Source: JADJLQ01 sp038251405 (GTDB lineage: Bacteria; Bacteroidota; Bacteroidia; Chitinophagales; Saprospiraceae). From it: a stretch of 64,000 nt of DNA. Location: positions 62,001-126,000 of the forward strand of contig JBBSBH010000006.1 in NCBI GenBank assembly GCA_038251405.1. Reading direction: 5' to 3'. Both the position numbers and the translations under genes were made by a program. How positions within the stretch are numbered: the first letter of the stretch is position 1; each line of letters begins with the position of its first letter. The notes under the pieces are model-generated. The model was not told the DNA's origin, made no database searches, and saw only the letters and a program-made list of their open reading frames with translations. Positions 42,201 through 51,106 of this stretch are shown one piece after another.

Positions 42201-45200
42201 ATCGGTAACTGTTCTCAGATTACCTTCTGAATCCAGTTTTACTTTCGTATGGTAAAACTCATCCGCATTGGTTTGGATATTTTTATTGTGGTCAATAGAC
42301 AAAACGGGTCTGCCAAGGGTATCGAAATGCAACACCTGTGGCGTATTGACATGTTTGGCCGATTTTATGGCAGCTTGTTTTTCTTTTAAATCGTTGATGA
42401 AATTAGGATGATTATTATCTGTTCTTTTTTTGTACCAATCACTATCCAATACACAGTCATTGGCATCGTAAACCGCCTGCTTCCATGAATTAAATTCGAC
42501 TTTGGAGAAAGTACCATCGGGCATTTCAGTTTTTACCAATCGTCCTGCCGCATCGTAATACATAATAGGTGTCACGCCTGTTTCTACCAATTCTTTATAA
42601 TCTTCGTAAAGCCAGGTGACTGAAAAATAGGGTTCGTATTGTTTTACAGCATTGCCCTTGTTGTTTTTGATAGTTCTGCCATTGCCTATCCAACGGAGTT
42701 GTTTAGGTAATAATGAGGAAGTGTTTACTTCGTTTATGGTGATGGAAAGATCTGCATTCACCACTACTTGTTTGGCAATGCCCGGCTCTGCCTGTACTTT
42801 TTTCATCACCACTTCTCCTATCCCATTGGAATATTCAAAAGCGATTTGAACGGGTGAGTCGGCAAGCTGTTGGAAATGTTGTTCTCTTGTAATGGAAGCC
42901 ACAACGACCGGAGGCAATTTCTTTACTTTTTCAGGTTCTCCATTTTTGATATGAATTTTATTTTCGTCATCAACTAGTTTATATTTATCAAAATCATACA
43001 CAAACCTTGCAGATGCATGCTTGAGCAAGTTTTTTCCGAGTTGTACTAGTTCTACCGAATCGACAGCTTTGAAAAAGTTTTGGATGGCAATTGATTCGGC
43101 AGGTTCAGTTATCTCAATCAAACCTGTGAGATCATCAGCTTCATTACCTTTGCCCATTACTGCAACCGCCTTTACCAAACCTAATTCATCAGTAATCGCT
43201 TCAGATAAGTTGGCATTTATATCTTTCAACTTTTGTGGGGAAAGGGTTCTGAAATTGAATTTTTCAACGCTGCTTTTATTCCCTAAAACATCTTCCGTTT
43301 CATTTATGAATAGATAATAATTGCCATAATATTTCACCTTGGTAACTGACTGATAGGGATCGGTATAGGAAATGGGGACATAAAATCTATTTTGCGATGT
43401 TGAAGCTGTTTCAGCACCTTCAATAAACTGAGTGGTACCCGAACGAATCCACCAATTAGTATCTCCTTCGATATGGGCAAATTTTCCTTCTATCATTAAA
43501 GCATCACTTAGCTTTGCTCCTGGGACGTTTATTGGTCCAAAAATATCTGCAAGCAATTCTGGCGTGTAAGCTAACTGATAACTTTCGTAAGGAAATGCAG
43601 GAGAATGAAGTTGATGAATAGGTAAAGGATCTTTTAAATTATTGTTATAATAAATAGAACGAACATGTTCAATGAGCCTTCGCTGTGCTTTCCCCGCAAC
43701 TAATGCTTTATCTATTTCATGGTACAATGTTGTATCAGAGCGGGCATTGTTGAGAATATCTTCAAAATCGGAAGCATTGTAATAGGTATTGATTTTGTCA
43801 ATCCATTTCAACTCAAAGGTTTTTAGCTCCGAAGGTAAACGCAAAAGATAAACACCATCAGAAATGACATCATTGGTAAATTGGTTTTCGGAATAGATAA
43901 TGACCGTTTTACTTTGTCCTTGCTTTGTTTGAAGCGGAAGATCAGGATCAATTATCATTCTCGGATAAACAATTGCAGCTGACTCCAATACATTGCCGTA
44001 TTCATCTAGTTTGATGTTGATACTATGGACAATACGAGGGTCTTCCGTGTTTCTTTCGTAGCTATAGGAAATGGCTTCGCTTTCTTTCACCGTAAAAACA
44101 GCGTATTGGTTTTTCCCTTTAGGTTGTACTAATTCAATCAAACAATTGTGAGTGGCAACAGTAAAAGGAGTTAACTCTTTTTTTCGAGCATCCACGGTAT
44201 TGCCCAACTTTATGGCATCTAAGGCGAATGTTTCTGACCTCAAACCCATGCCTTTGCACGCTCGCAATGCTTCTTGCCACTCTTGTCCTGAAAGGTGGTC
44301 GATCAACGCCGCGTCTAACCCTGGAGCAGTTACCAATCGAGCATCTGGCAATTCTACTTCATGGTGAACCACAGGAAATCCTTGTCGTTCCATTTCGACA
44401 TACCAATAATCTTCCTTAAACTGGTTGAGGATTCTATCTTTTCCGAGAAATGCTCCTGTATGGTTCCATGTTTTGGAAACTACAGGCTCCTGATGCAAAT
44501 CTACTTCTGTTATATTTGTAGCATCAACTTTTTTCCAATGTTCAAAAGTTTCTGCATCTATTTGTTCCACCATACCAAATCCTCGAAACTCCCTTTCTGG
44601 ATGGTCATAATAACCATGATGGTATTTGTATTCACTAACAAATTTGTAACCTGATATTTTATCTTCAGTAGTGGTTTTTGAAATGCAATGGATCGGAAAA
44701 TGTAATTTAGTTACCCAAGGTTTGCCAGCCATTTTATCTTCTAAATAGAATTTGGTAGAAGGGGTATATTCCATGTTCACTTCCTTCCCCATGTTGTTTT
44801 TATAAGAAACCATGATATGCGGTTTCTTGCTATTCATCAAGTCAATGTATTTCAATGGAGTATTGGTATCTTTTGACAGTGCGCTTGACCAAACAATACA
44901 AGCAACGCCATTCCCCAATAAATCATTAACAGTAACTCTAGCTTGAGAATGTATTTCAGGAAAACCTTCTATTTCAAACGGAGTGGTGCCAAAACGATTG
45001 CCACTTAAGTTTTTCCAACAAGTGAATTTATTTTTGCCGAGATAAACAATGTCCGTAGTACCCGAACCATCAATGTCTGTTAATCTAAGGTATGCAGGAT
45101 TAAAAGCATCTGGAGAATCAAAAATGGGAGCATGATCCATGGCTACTTTTGTACCAAATTTTCCATAACCCAGATTGGGCCAATAACAAACTGAGCCATT

Positions 45201-47021
45201 TCTAATTCTACAAATATCAGACATTCCACTTCCGGACATATCAGCGAGAAAAATGGTTTGAAGTTGATCAGCAAAGACAATAGCAGGCCCGGCTTCTTCA
45301 TCATATGGTTTGATTGTTCTCTGTGCTTGTGAATAGCCCAATCTACCTTCTGATGGATACCAGGTGAATACATTATCTTCTGATATGACCACTTCTGGTT
45401 TGCCATCCCCATTTAAATCCAACATTCGGGTATTTTGATCTCCAAAATCTATATTTGGCATGGCATTAAATGGACGAAATCCCTGCCATTTATCTTCATC
45501 ATCTAATTCAAAAAAGCCCAAAGGTTGGTTACTGAAACTCACCAATTGTTTACCACCATCCGCATCAAGATCTGCCAATTGCATGACTGACCCTAAGCCA
45601 GCAAAAGAAGGTTTGGGTGAGACTAGTTTTGCCTGTTCAAAATTCCCATTGCCTAAGTTGTGCTTATAATACCATCCATTTGCTTGTTCGGTGAGGATTC
45701 CGTTTAAGCCTTCGTTGTATAAATCTGTAAATTGATATTGCTGTTCGTCTAGGCCTGAAGGTGCATGAACCAAATCGTTTGAGCTTATGGTTTTTACTTC
45801 TCTATTCCATTCATGGGCTTGGTAAGAAAACTCCATCGGTGGAAGATGTTTTTCAGAATAACTACCGTCGGACTTCTTAATGTAGCCGTGGGAGTATATT
45901 TTTTTGAGAAAGGTGAAATCTTCTTCCACATTCGTATCATATTCAAAATTGACTGACCGCACTAAACCATCATATTCATTTGCACCTTTGAAATGGTGAA
46001 ATAATAGTACCCTTTTGCATAGCCTGGTGGTTCTGATTTCAAATCCTGCTTTATAGTCTGAAAAGGCATCATTCCTGAAATCCCAAATATTTACCTTATC
46101 TACAATATCAATAGGAAGTAGCGTCCCGTAATCAAAAACGGTTGAAAATAAATAATCTATTTCTGCAGGAAAGGCATCTCCAAATTGTTTGTAAGGAGTT
46201 TTATTTCCATAAAGTACTTTATCAATATACAGATTAGTGTAGGTGATTTTGCCATCTTTTAGCCTATTTCTGTTGTGTAAAAGGGAATCGTCAAAACCAA
46301 CTTCATTTTCTCTTTTATAAATATAATGAGCGCAATTTCCTTTATCATTAAACACAAATTGTGGCAGCCATTCGAATATTTGAGAGCTGTCAGAAGGATT
46401 GGCAATTCTGGCATTAGCCGTCCAACCAAATAAAGTAGTAGCATTGTCCCTTGTCGTAACTTTCCATTTTATTTCATTTCCATTTTTGGCGTACCACCTC
46501 TCTATTCGAGCAAACAAACCTTCAATCCGCGGTATATAATATCGAATGGTAAACAAACCATCTAAGGAGTCCTTTTCATGTATGATATAATCGCCGTTCG
46601 CATCTAGTTTAAAATCACCACCGACTTTTTTCTCGAAAGCCGGTACGAGGTCTTCAGCCTCTGAAAATAAGAAAGTATCCGAGTCAATTACATCAATATA
46701 CTGAGGTAAGCCTTTATCCGTTTTCCTTCTTATAGACCCCAAACTTAAGTTCCATCCTAAACCAAATATGCCATTTCCGGCACCCGAACTATAAGAAAGC
46801 GATAATTGTGGTGATGCACCGCGAGCGGGTGAGAATGGCAAAGGGATAGAAAAAGAAGAAGTACCATTCACTGCATTGACCGAAAACTTCTCATCTATAC
46901 CTTTGATCGCACCTCCGCCTTTTGGCAAAGAAATAGAGGGAACTTCAATGGCATTTGATTTTGTCTTTCCTCCATCAGTTTTGAAGAAGTCATTCCTGGT
47001 ATTTTTTGAAGTTTCTTTCAT
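39291..47021 (-). CDS. tcBC: Fused TcB-TcC toxin (SpvB, TcdB-middle, Rhs cage, variable C-terminal toxin)
   Basis: The protein has 2576 residues. An SpvB domain (about 30-330) begins ISLPKGGGAIKGIDEKFSVN and SLSYSSGAGNGIFGLGWNLS. FG-GAP/TcdB-middle repeats (about 480-720) include DLNGDGKPEVVIS, DMSGSGMSDICRIRNG and DIDGSGTTDIVYLG. The middle-C region is near 870, followed by Rhs/YD repeats to about 2200. The Rhs core signature YHSARYYLPWLGRWLSADP then GIEDGVNVY lies near 2200; its Asp residues belong to the self-cleaving aspartyl site of TcC cages. The last 340 residues are a Gly/Ala-rich hydrophobic segment and a distinct tip. The Rhs shell encloses the toxin, which TcA delivers. TcB and TcC are usually separate genes; here they are one. 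Confidence 0.92.
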   Translation of the reverse strand: MKETSKNTRNDFFKTDGGKTKSNAIEVPSISLPKGGGAIKGIDEKFSVNAVNGTSSFSIPLPFSPARGASPQLSLSYSSGAGNGIFGLGWNLSLGSIRRKTDKGLPQYIDVIDSDTFLFSEAEDLVPAFEKKVGGDFKLDANGDYIIHEKDSLDGLFTIRYYIPRIEGLFARIERWYAKNGNEIKWKVTTRDNATTLFGWTANARIANPSDSSQIFEWLPQFVFNDKGNCAHYIYKRENEVGFDDSLLHNRNRLKDGKITYTNLYIDKVLYGNKTPYKQFGDAFPAEIDYLFSTVFDYGTLLPIDIVDKVNIWDFRNDAFSDYKAGFEIRTTRLCKRVLLFHHFKGANEYDGLVRSVNFEYDTNVEEDFTFLKKIYSHGYIKKSDGSYSEKHLPPMEFSYQAHEWNREVKTISSNDLVHAPSGLDEQQYQFTDLYNEGLNGILTEQANGWYYKHNLGNGNFEQAKLVSPKPSFAGLGSVMQLADLDADGGKQLVSFSNQPLGFFELDDEDKWQGFRPFNAMPNIDFGDQNTRMLDLNGDGKPEVVISEDNVFTWYPSEGRLGYSQAQRTIKPYDEEAGPAIVFADQLQTIFLADMSGSGMSDICRIRNGSVCYWPNLGYGKFGTKVAMDHAPIFDSPDAFNPAYLRLTDIDGSGTTDIVYLGKNKFTCWKNLSGNRFGTTPFEIEGFPEIHSQARVTVNDLLGNGVACIVWSSALSKDTNTPLKYIDLMNSKKPHIMVSYKNNMGKEVNMEYTPSTKFYLEDKMAGKPWVTKLHFPIHCISKTTTEDKISGYKFVSEYKYHHGYYDHPEREFRGFGMVEQIDAETFEHWKKVDATNITEVDLHQEPVVSKTWNHTGAFLGKDRILNQFKEDYWYVEMERQGFPVVHHEVELPDARLVTAPGLDAALIDHLSGQEWQEALRACKGMGLRSETFALDAIKLGNTVDARKKELTPFTVATHNCLIELVQPKGKNQYAVFTVKESEAISYSYERNTEDPRIVHSINIKLDEYGNVLESAAIVYPRMIIDPDLPLQTKQGQSKTVIIYSENQFTNDVISDGVYLLRLPSELKTFELKWIDKINTYYNASDFEDILNNARSDTTLYHEIDKALVAGKAQRRLIEHVRSIYYNNNLKDPLPIHQLHSPAFPYESYQLAYTPELLADIFGPINVPGAKLSDALMIEGKFAHIEGDTNWWIRSGTTQFIEGAETASTSQNRFYVPISYTDPYQSVTKVKYYGNYYLFINETEDVLGNKSSVEKFNFRTLSPQKLKDINANLSEAITDELGLVKAVAVMGKGNEADDLTGLIEITEPAESIAIQNFFKAVDSVELVQLGKNLLKHASARFVYDFDKYKLVDDENKIHIKNGEPEKVKKLPPVVVASITREQHFQQLADSPVQIAFEYSNGIGEVVMKKVQAEPGIAKQVVVNADLSITINEVNTSSLLPKQLRWIGNGRTIKNNKGNAVKQYEPYFSVTWLYEDYKELVETGVTPIMYYDAAGRLVKTEMPDGTFSKVEFNSWKQAVYDANDCVLDSDWYKKRTDNNHPNFINDLKEKQAAIKSAKHVNTPQVLHFDTLGRPVLSIDHNKNIQTNADEFYHTKVKLDSEGNLRTVTDARNNIVMQYKYDMLGNVVYQLSMDAGQRWLFINILGNPLRTWDERNHEFQYFYDIAHRPTHSKVIGGDRKKLDGSDDLLDNIFDRVIYGESQLTGIRSNANRFNEAALQARNTIGQVIQHYDTGGLVETLSYDFKGQPLAATRKLFSKYKEVTNWIEPIPIADLENDAFLFSTETDALGRITKQIAPDGSVITPSYNEAGLLDSESVLHPGAVIASTYIENIDYNEKGQREKIKYGNKVIAKYEYDKETFHLKSLESTRQNDLLQDLTYTYDAVGNITAIKDDAFDSEFFSNRVVDPINDYTYDALYRLVEAKGRENNAVMTFGETDNWNDAPFMQPNPMSVRNYTQRYEYDSVGNIQLMEHKATGNDWTRKYEYQDLNNRIKSTNIVGNGDPRNYTDYDHHTQHGFITKMPHLQEMGWNFKEELVKTITQKVNPGNGTPETTYYHYDGSGQRIRKITENFSASNNPTKKDERIYIAGYELYKKHSGTAKGLERVSLSLMDGDHRFVMIETRNEVNDDTERQLVRYQFHNHLGSAALELDDSARVISYEEYHPYGTTAYQAKNTTIRSAAKSYRYTGMERDEETGLEYHSARYYLPWLGRWLSADPIGIEDGVNVYVSCKNNPIVYFDQTGKESWRDTLSWGQKAAIWIGDSVGDRNLETAAAVSKGAAVGAIGTIVVILAAPAVIGIAASSTTTLAGGSALYLGASASTAGTVATVAGAVTTTGLEGGMLAFSVMQTVTTGQEIITGRDAESGRELSDAERGYSAGMLVAGVIAFSFSARHASKGDSSLIEDASALIRIGAGAIKRATTKSPAARLSQLLDDAVVTSSNRSPMVQEHVSASSSSKTLSTSTSTPLDIPGSVRTRINVNYKGTGGNSPWHSIIKHSMSRGLPGNNRSVFTIGSDEALSIVTSQQVIRSSVTRLKSGNFERLVNIGRPIGISSLNKGGWFTTYMRVITDVKGNLQTFHPD

Positions 47022-47320
47022 TCTATTTGCATTGAAAACCTATTCAAAGTGAAAACCAATCAGCTTAAATTTAAGTCAAATATTTGTGGGATTAGGAAAT
47101 ATTATCCAAACAAGTATGTGTAAACACTTTGGAAAAAGTTCTGAATAATGCGGAAATTCTCTTTATTTATAGCATAACTATTCTATCTATCACTGGATAT
47201 TTAATTATATCATAGATACCATGGCGATTAGAACCAAAGAGATAATGTAATAGACCATGTAAAAGTCAATAAGAATTCTATTTAAAAAGCCATTAATTGT
47301 CCTTACATCAAATAGAACAC
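47022..47320. other. Gap upstream of tcBC
   Basis: This 299-bp AT-rich gap separates tcBC from the DUF457 gene. A TCACTTTG box on the minus strand (47045-47052), one mismatch from TAnnTTTG, lies 24 bp before the tcBC start and could be its -7 element. Nothing else is seen. Confidence 0.3.
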
Positions 47321-48331
47321 TTAGTTTCCTTTAATCCGATGCAAAAAAGTTTTTAAAACCTCCCAATCCCAACCCGCAAATCTCCCGCGTTGTACAATCA
47401 GCTTATTGTCATCAGGCTGTTGCAGAAAGTAATGAAAAACAAACTTCTGACGGGGCTGTTCCCAGCCCAAAATTTGCCCAAAGCGAAGATCATTAAATAC
47501 AAGGGTATCATTATAATTATCTACCGTATAATATTCTTGTGAAAAACGAATGAGCTTTTGCAGATCTTCATGATTTGCTATGGGTAGCAGCAAACTATCG
47601 TTCCTCGGAAAATACTGAAAATCAATTTCTTTTTTATGATCAAATAATGAACGAAAGCCCACATAATAGCCACTGTCGTTTCCAGCCACCACATACCAGA
47701 GCCAGTTTTGCAAAGGAGCCGGTGTAGTAAAATATCTTTCATGTGGGATTTGCTGCTTTGCGAAAATTTCCTTTACATCAGTATTGATTTTTATTTTATT
47801 TATAGTACAATACCCTAAATAGATAAAAGGAATAATAACCCCTACCTTCCACCAGAATTTTCTCTTAGGGCTGTATGGATTTAAAATAATCAGCATGACA
47901 AAAGCGATGCCGAGCCAAATGGAAAAAAACGGATCGGCCACGTATATAGCATTAAATGAAAACCGGTAATGGCTGAACGGTTCAAACCATCCTATGCCAT
48001 AATTATTAAACCCATCAATAAATAAATGAAGAAAGACTTCAACGCTGAAAAAGAGTATCCATTTCCTGAAACGAATGTTGTGAGGATAGTGAATTTTATC
48101 GGCCGCTAAAGCCAGAACAGGTACTATGAGCAATCCAAATAAAAGGGAATGCGTGAAGCCCCGGTGTGCCAGCAATTCTTCGGATGTATTGAGCCAGGCA
48201 CCTGCAATAAAATCAATGTCAGGAATACTTTGAGCCAGGGCACCCCATACCATAGCCTTTTTTCCAAAACCTTTCTCAAAGAAAGCCTCTCCAATGCAGG
48301 CACCTAGTGCTATATGAGTGATGGAATCCAT
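47321..48331 (-). CDS. Membrane-bound metal-dependent hydrolase (YdjM/DUF457 family)
   Basis: The 336-residue multi-pass membrane protein has the family's metal-binding pattern: MDSITHIALGACIGEAF at the N-terminus, IPDIDFIAG, AHRGFTHSLLFGL near residue 60, and HLFIDGFNNYG near 110. Four or five hydrophobic helices occupy the first 190 residues, followed by a soluble domain of about 140 residues. Members are related to LexA-induced YdjM of E. coli; the substrate is unknown. Its start overlaps the stop of the upstream small membrane protein gene, so the two form an operon. Confidence 0.82.
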   Translation of the reverse strand: MDSITHIALGACIGEAFFEKGFGKKAMVWGALAQSIPDIDFIAGAWLNTSEELLAHRGFTHSLLFGLLIVPVLALAADKIHYPHNIRFRKWILFFSVEVFLHLFIDGFNNYGIGWFEPFSHYRFSFNAIYVADPFFSIWLGIAFVMLIILNPYSPKRKFWWKVGVIIPFIYLGYCTINKIKINTDVKEIFAKQQIPHERYFTTPAPLQNWLWYVVAGNDSGYYVGFRSLFDHKKEIDFQYFPRNDSLLLPIANHEDLQKLIRFSQEYYTVDNYNDTLVFNDLRFGQILGWEQPRQKFVFHYFLQQPDDNKLIVQRGRFAGWDWEVLKTFLHRIKGN

Positions 48332-48666
48332 TAATTCGTGATCAGCCTGTAAATTAATATAATAGTAAAAATAGCGAATAAGGAAGTATAGATTTGCTTA
48401 TTATATTTAGCTAACCAATTGGGTAGATAAATATCAAAATTCTCTTTTTGAGAATTGGAATACCGTCTTGCCACTATAGTGAGTGGACATTTCATATTAA
48501 AGATCATCAACACCATCGCCTCCAGGAAGATTAGTCCTATTCCAATCCACACCCGTATATCAATCTTATTAGCTATGGAAGCATAGAGCAAATAAAATAT
48601 CACCATATTAAAAAACAGCCAAATTAAAGTGTGAATGACTTTGATAAATGTAAGCGGTTTATGCAT
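48331..48666 (-). CDS. Small three-helix membrane protein (DUF2784-like)
   Basis: The 111-residue protein has hydrophobic segments at about 12-30, 38-56 and 90-108. A conserved-looking CPLTIVARRY follows the second helix and FDIYLPNWLAKYNK precedes the third. That pattern is like DUF2784 proteins, an assignment from memory. The stop codon overlaps the start of the DUF457 hydrolase gene. Function is unknown. Confidence 0.6.
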   Translation of the reverse strand: MHKPLTFIKVIHTLIWLFFNMVIFYLLYASIANKIDIRVWIGIGLIFLEAMVLMIFNMKCPLTIVARRYSNSQKENFDIYLPNWLAKYNKQIYTSLFAIFTIILIYRLITN

Positions 48667-49026
48667 TTTTACTAGTTAGCCTGATAATTTTTATTTGGGG
48701 AAATAGCAGCTGAAGAATCGCCTGATTGTTCGACTTAGCTTTTGTAGATGACCTTTCATGAGTCAGTACAGTCCAAGTGCAAAGAATGACAAGAATGATG
48801 ATCAACATTTTGTCCCGATTTTTTCAAATATTTTGAACCTATTTTATCTCGTTCGCAATACTTATTAACCTTCGAACTATATGTATAAAAGTAAGTCAAG
48901 ATCAAGGTACAAAAAATGATATTGCTCAGCAAAGTAAACAATATCAATCATGGATGAGAATGAGGGGTCCTATTTCTTTTTTGTAGTCTGCTAATAATGA
49001 TAACATTGTAGTGTGACCGTTTATCC
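48667..49026. other. Gap without a supported gene
   Basis: These 360 bp hold only a 63-codon minus-strand frame (48756-48947). It starts with a hydrophobic run, but its second half is compositionally odd, so I do not call it a gene. No repeat or RNA is seen. Confidence 0.35.
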
Positions 49027-49710
49027 TTATTGATTTTTCAATGGCAAATTGTTAAATAATACAATCTGAAATTGATTTCGATTGGAGCTTTCAAGTGTTT
49101 GGGCCATGGCCCCGGCTTCCACCCTAAAATTTTTATTTATAACGTACCCAATAGCACCATAAAGTCGGTTTCTATCAAAAATTGAATTTTGTACATTTAG
49201 AAATATTTCATTGTAGATAGACGCATAAATGGTCTTTTCTATCATTGCTTTTTTATTTATAGGCACATTGAATCCCAGCAAATATCGAAAACGAACTTGA
49301 AAGTCATCTGATAAAAATCTTTCTTCTAGCCTATAACGATGTTGTAAAAAAATCCTGCCAAAGTTTTGGCGGGTAATGAATTGTTGATAGATGCGGTGCT
49401 CAACAGTACCAATTTTATTATTAGAGTTTACTACATATCGTTGTGAGTTTATAAATCCATAGCCCAGTAAAATATTATTGTTGTTTTCGGAAAGGTTGTA
49501 CCCAATTCCTGTCCTTAATAATAATTGCTGTAAGTCTCCGGCAAGGTTATAGTTTCTATACTGAACTTCATTATGCCAGATCCACTTTTCATTTATCTTT
49601 TGATTTCCAATATAGATAAACCAATTTCCAATATCAGATTTTTGGGCATGGCTGGAATTTGTAAAGAGAAGTATCGAAGAGATATTTAATATTATATTTT
49701 TTAATTGCAT
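49027..49710 (-). CDS. DUF2490 outer-membrane beta-barrel protein
   Basis: The 227-residue protein has a signal peptide (MQLKNIILNISSILLFTNSSHA, cleavage near AQK). Repeated amphipathic strands follow, as in DUF2490 proteins: DIGNWFIYIGNQKINEKW, WHNEVQYRNYNL, QLLLRTGIGYNL and FLQHRYRLEERF. These are predicted barrel proteins of the Bacteroidota outer membrane with unknown substrate. The upstream neighbour in the transcription direction is the Phd/VapC pair, with no close linkage, so it is probably transcribed alone. Confidence 0.85.
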   Translation of the reverse strand: MQLKNIILNISSILLFTNSSHAQKSDIGNWFIYIGNQKINEKWIWHNEVQYRNYNLAGDLQQLLLRTGIGYNLSENNNNILLGYGFINSQRYVVNSNNKIGTVEHRIYQQFITRQNFGRIFLQHRYRLEERFLSDDFQVRFRYLLGFNVPINKKAMIEKTIYASIYNEIFLNVQNSIFDRNRLYGAIGYVINKNFRVEAGAMAQTLESSNRNQFQIVLFNNLPLKNQ

Positions 49711-49776
49711 AATGTATAAAGTAGTATAAATTAATTTTCAGGAGTGGATGTAAGTGGTTAGTTGCTTAGTGGAGAG

Positions 49777-50151
49777 TTAGATGATCAAAATTTCGTAGGA
49801 GGAAAATATTTTGTCATAGCTTATAATGGGCAATTTTTCACTTAGCGCCTGGGCAATAATCATTCTATCGAATGGGTCATAGTGATGACATGGTAAATTT
49901 AAATATTGATCCAAATGAGGTAAGGATAAATTTAAGAGTGTAAATCCATGGTCAATAAGTACTTTTTTTATATCATATTCGAAACTCAATCTACCTATTG
50001 ATTTTTTTATTACTATCTCCCATAAGCTACATATACTTACATCTACCTGGTTATTGGAGTCTTCCAATAATCGTTTGTGTCTGTCCTTAATCTTATAGGG
50101 TGAGGATAACCACCAAATCAATACTTGTGTATCTATTAACACTCTATTCAT
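49777..50151 (-). CDS. vapC: VapC-type PIN-domain ribonuclease toxin
   Basis: The ATG at 50151 gives a 124-residue PIN protein beginning MNRVLIDTQVLIWWLSS and overlapping the antitoxin stop by 8 bp; a longer frame from 50202 would run deep into the antitoxin gene and is less likely. Acidic residues typical of the PIN active site are visible in LIDTQ (Asp7), SLWEIVIK (Glu), and HYDPFDRMIIAQA with SYDKIF near the end. VapC toxins cleave tRNA or rRNA when freed from their antitoxin. Order antitoxin-toxin and the overlap are standard. Confidence 0.85.
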   Translation of the reverse strand: MNRVLIDTQVLIWWLSSPYKIKDRHKRLLEDSNNQVDVSICSLWEIVIKKSIGRLSFEYDIKKVLIDHGFTLLNLSLPHLDQYLNLPCHHYDPFDRMIIAQALSEKLPIISYDKIFSSYEILII

Positions 50152-50395
50152 CTGGGAATAGTTTACTATTAATAAATAATTCTTCGATTTCTTTGTCGGC
50201 ATCTGCCCATTCTCCCAGGATGCTTATTTTACCTTTTAAGGTACCTGCTTTTCTTTTTGCCTTTTTTTTGATAATTGGTTTTAATGTTACAATGGGTTTA
50301 TGGTTTTTTGCAATGATAATTTCCTCTCCTGCCAGCGCTTTTTGTATCAATGCCGAAAGCTGAGATTTTGCTTCATGGATATTTACTATGGTCAT
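50144..50395 (-). CDS. Phd/YefM-family antitoxin
   Basis: The 83-residue protein starts MTIVNIHEAKSQLSALIQKAL then GEEIIIAKNHKPIVTL, the standard Phd/YefM DNA-binding fold. A Lys-rich linker and an acidic C-terminal helix (WADADKEIEELF) would block the toxin. It precedes and overlaps vapC and probably autorepresses the pair. Confidence 0.88.
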   Translation of the reverse strand: MTIVNIHEAKSQLSALIQKALAGEEIIIAKNHKPIVTLKPIIKKKAKRKAGTLKGKISILGEWADADKEIEELFINSKLFPDE

Positions 50396-50660
50396 GATTT
50401 GAATTTGATTAGCTAAGTTAGGCTTTTTTGGTGGTAGTGGGTGAGTGAGTGGAGTGCCTTGAATTCTCGGATATACTATTTCCTTTTTGAGATTGATCTT
50501 TGCAATATGCTCTGAAATTTGCTTCCACCGTTTTGAACCCAGCCTAAAGAATATTTCTGAAGTAATGTATGGTTCTTCGCTGTTTTATGTGGGTAAAAAC
50601 GTATTGAAAATTCTGAACAATAATTTAAGGTACCAGATATTCAGGATCTAGGACAGGACT

Positions 50661-50816
50661 GTGCCAAAATACTCCCGCCTGAATGACAAAGTCGGGCAGG
50701 GGTCGAGCCCGCCTACCAGGCCGGCAGGCAGCAAAATGTATATTTGAAAAGCAAATCAATTGCCCGTGAAAATGCAATGACATGGATCTTATCCAAGAGC
50801 GAGTTTATTTTGGCAC
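50661..50816. mobile_element. MITE-like element with perfect 11-bp terminal inverted repeats
   Basis: GTGCCAAAATA at 50661-50671 and TATTTTGGCAC at 50806-50816 form a perfect inverted pair 156 bp apart end to end. The interior is GC-richer (GGTCGAGCCCGCCTACCAGG) than the flanks and has no coding frame. This is the form of a miniature inverted-repeat element. No target-site duplication is obvious. Confidence 0.5.
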
Positions 50817-50829
50817 GAGTTTTTTTGTT

Positions 50830-50883
50830 ACTTTTTTTGCCTGCCCTCCGGGAGTCCTCCGGGAGGCGGGCGGAAAAAAAAGT
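50830..50883. repeat. GC-rich hairpin flanked by A and T runs
   Basis: ACTTTTTTTGCCTGCCCTCC and GGAGGCGGGCGG followed by eight A and GT form an imperfect inverted repeat. The loop region contains CCTCCGGGAG twice (50845-50854 and 50856-50865). It could act as a bidirectional terminator or a REP-like element. Confidence 0.5.
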
Positions 50884-51106
50884 AAGGCGAATAATTAAGT
50901 AAGATTATTTTTAAAAATTACCCACTAATAATGGCGAAGAACCTAATGTATGATATTCGCTATACGGATACAAAGGCGTTCGAGATGTGATCAGAAAATT
51001 TAGGAGACTTACTCCAATGTCGGCTAGAAATAAGTATAATAAACCTCCAATGAATTAAGAAATCAATTGAAAGCGATTTAAATTAGGATAAAACATTTCT
51101 TGAAAT

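Larger units (their letters stand above)
50396..51106. other. 711-bp gap with small repeat elements
   Basis: No gene is visible. The gap holds a 156-bp element with perfect 11-bp inverted ends (50661-50816) and a GC-rich hairpin (50830-50883), each listed separately. The remainder is AT-rich without motifs I can name. Confidence 0.5.

Noticed and set aside
48756..48947. A 63-codon minus-strand frame beginning with a hydrophobic run
   Set aside because: The second half is rich in His, Ser and Cys without a pattern, there is no close neighbour linkage, and no family is recognised.
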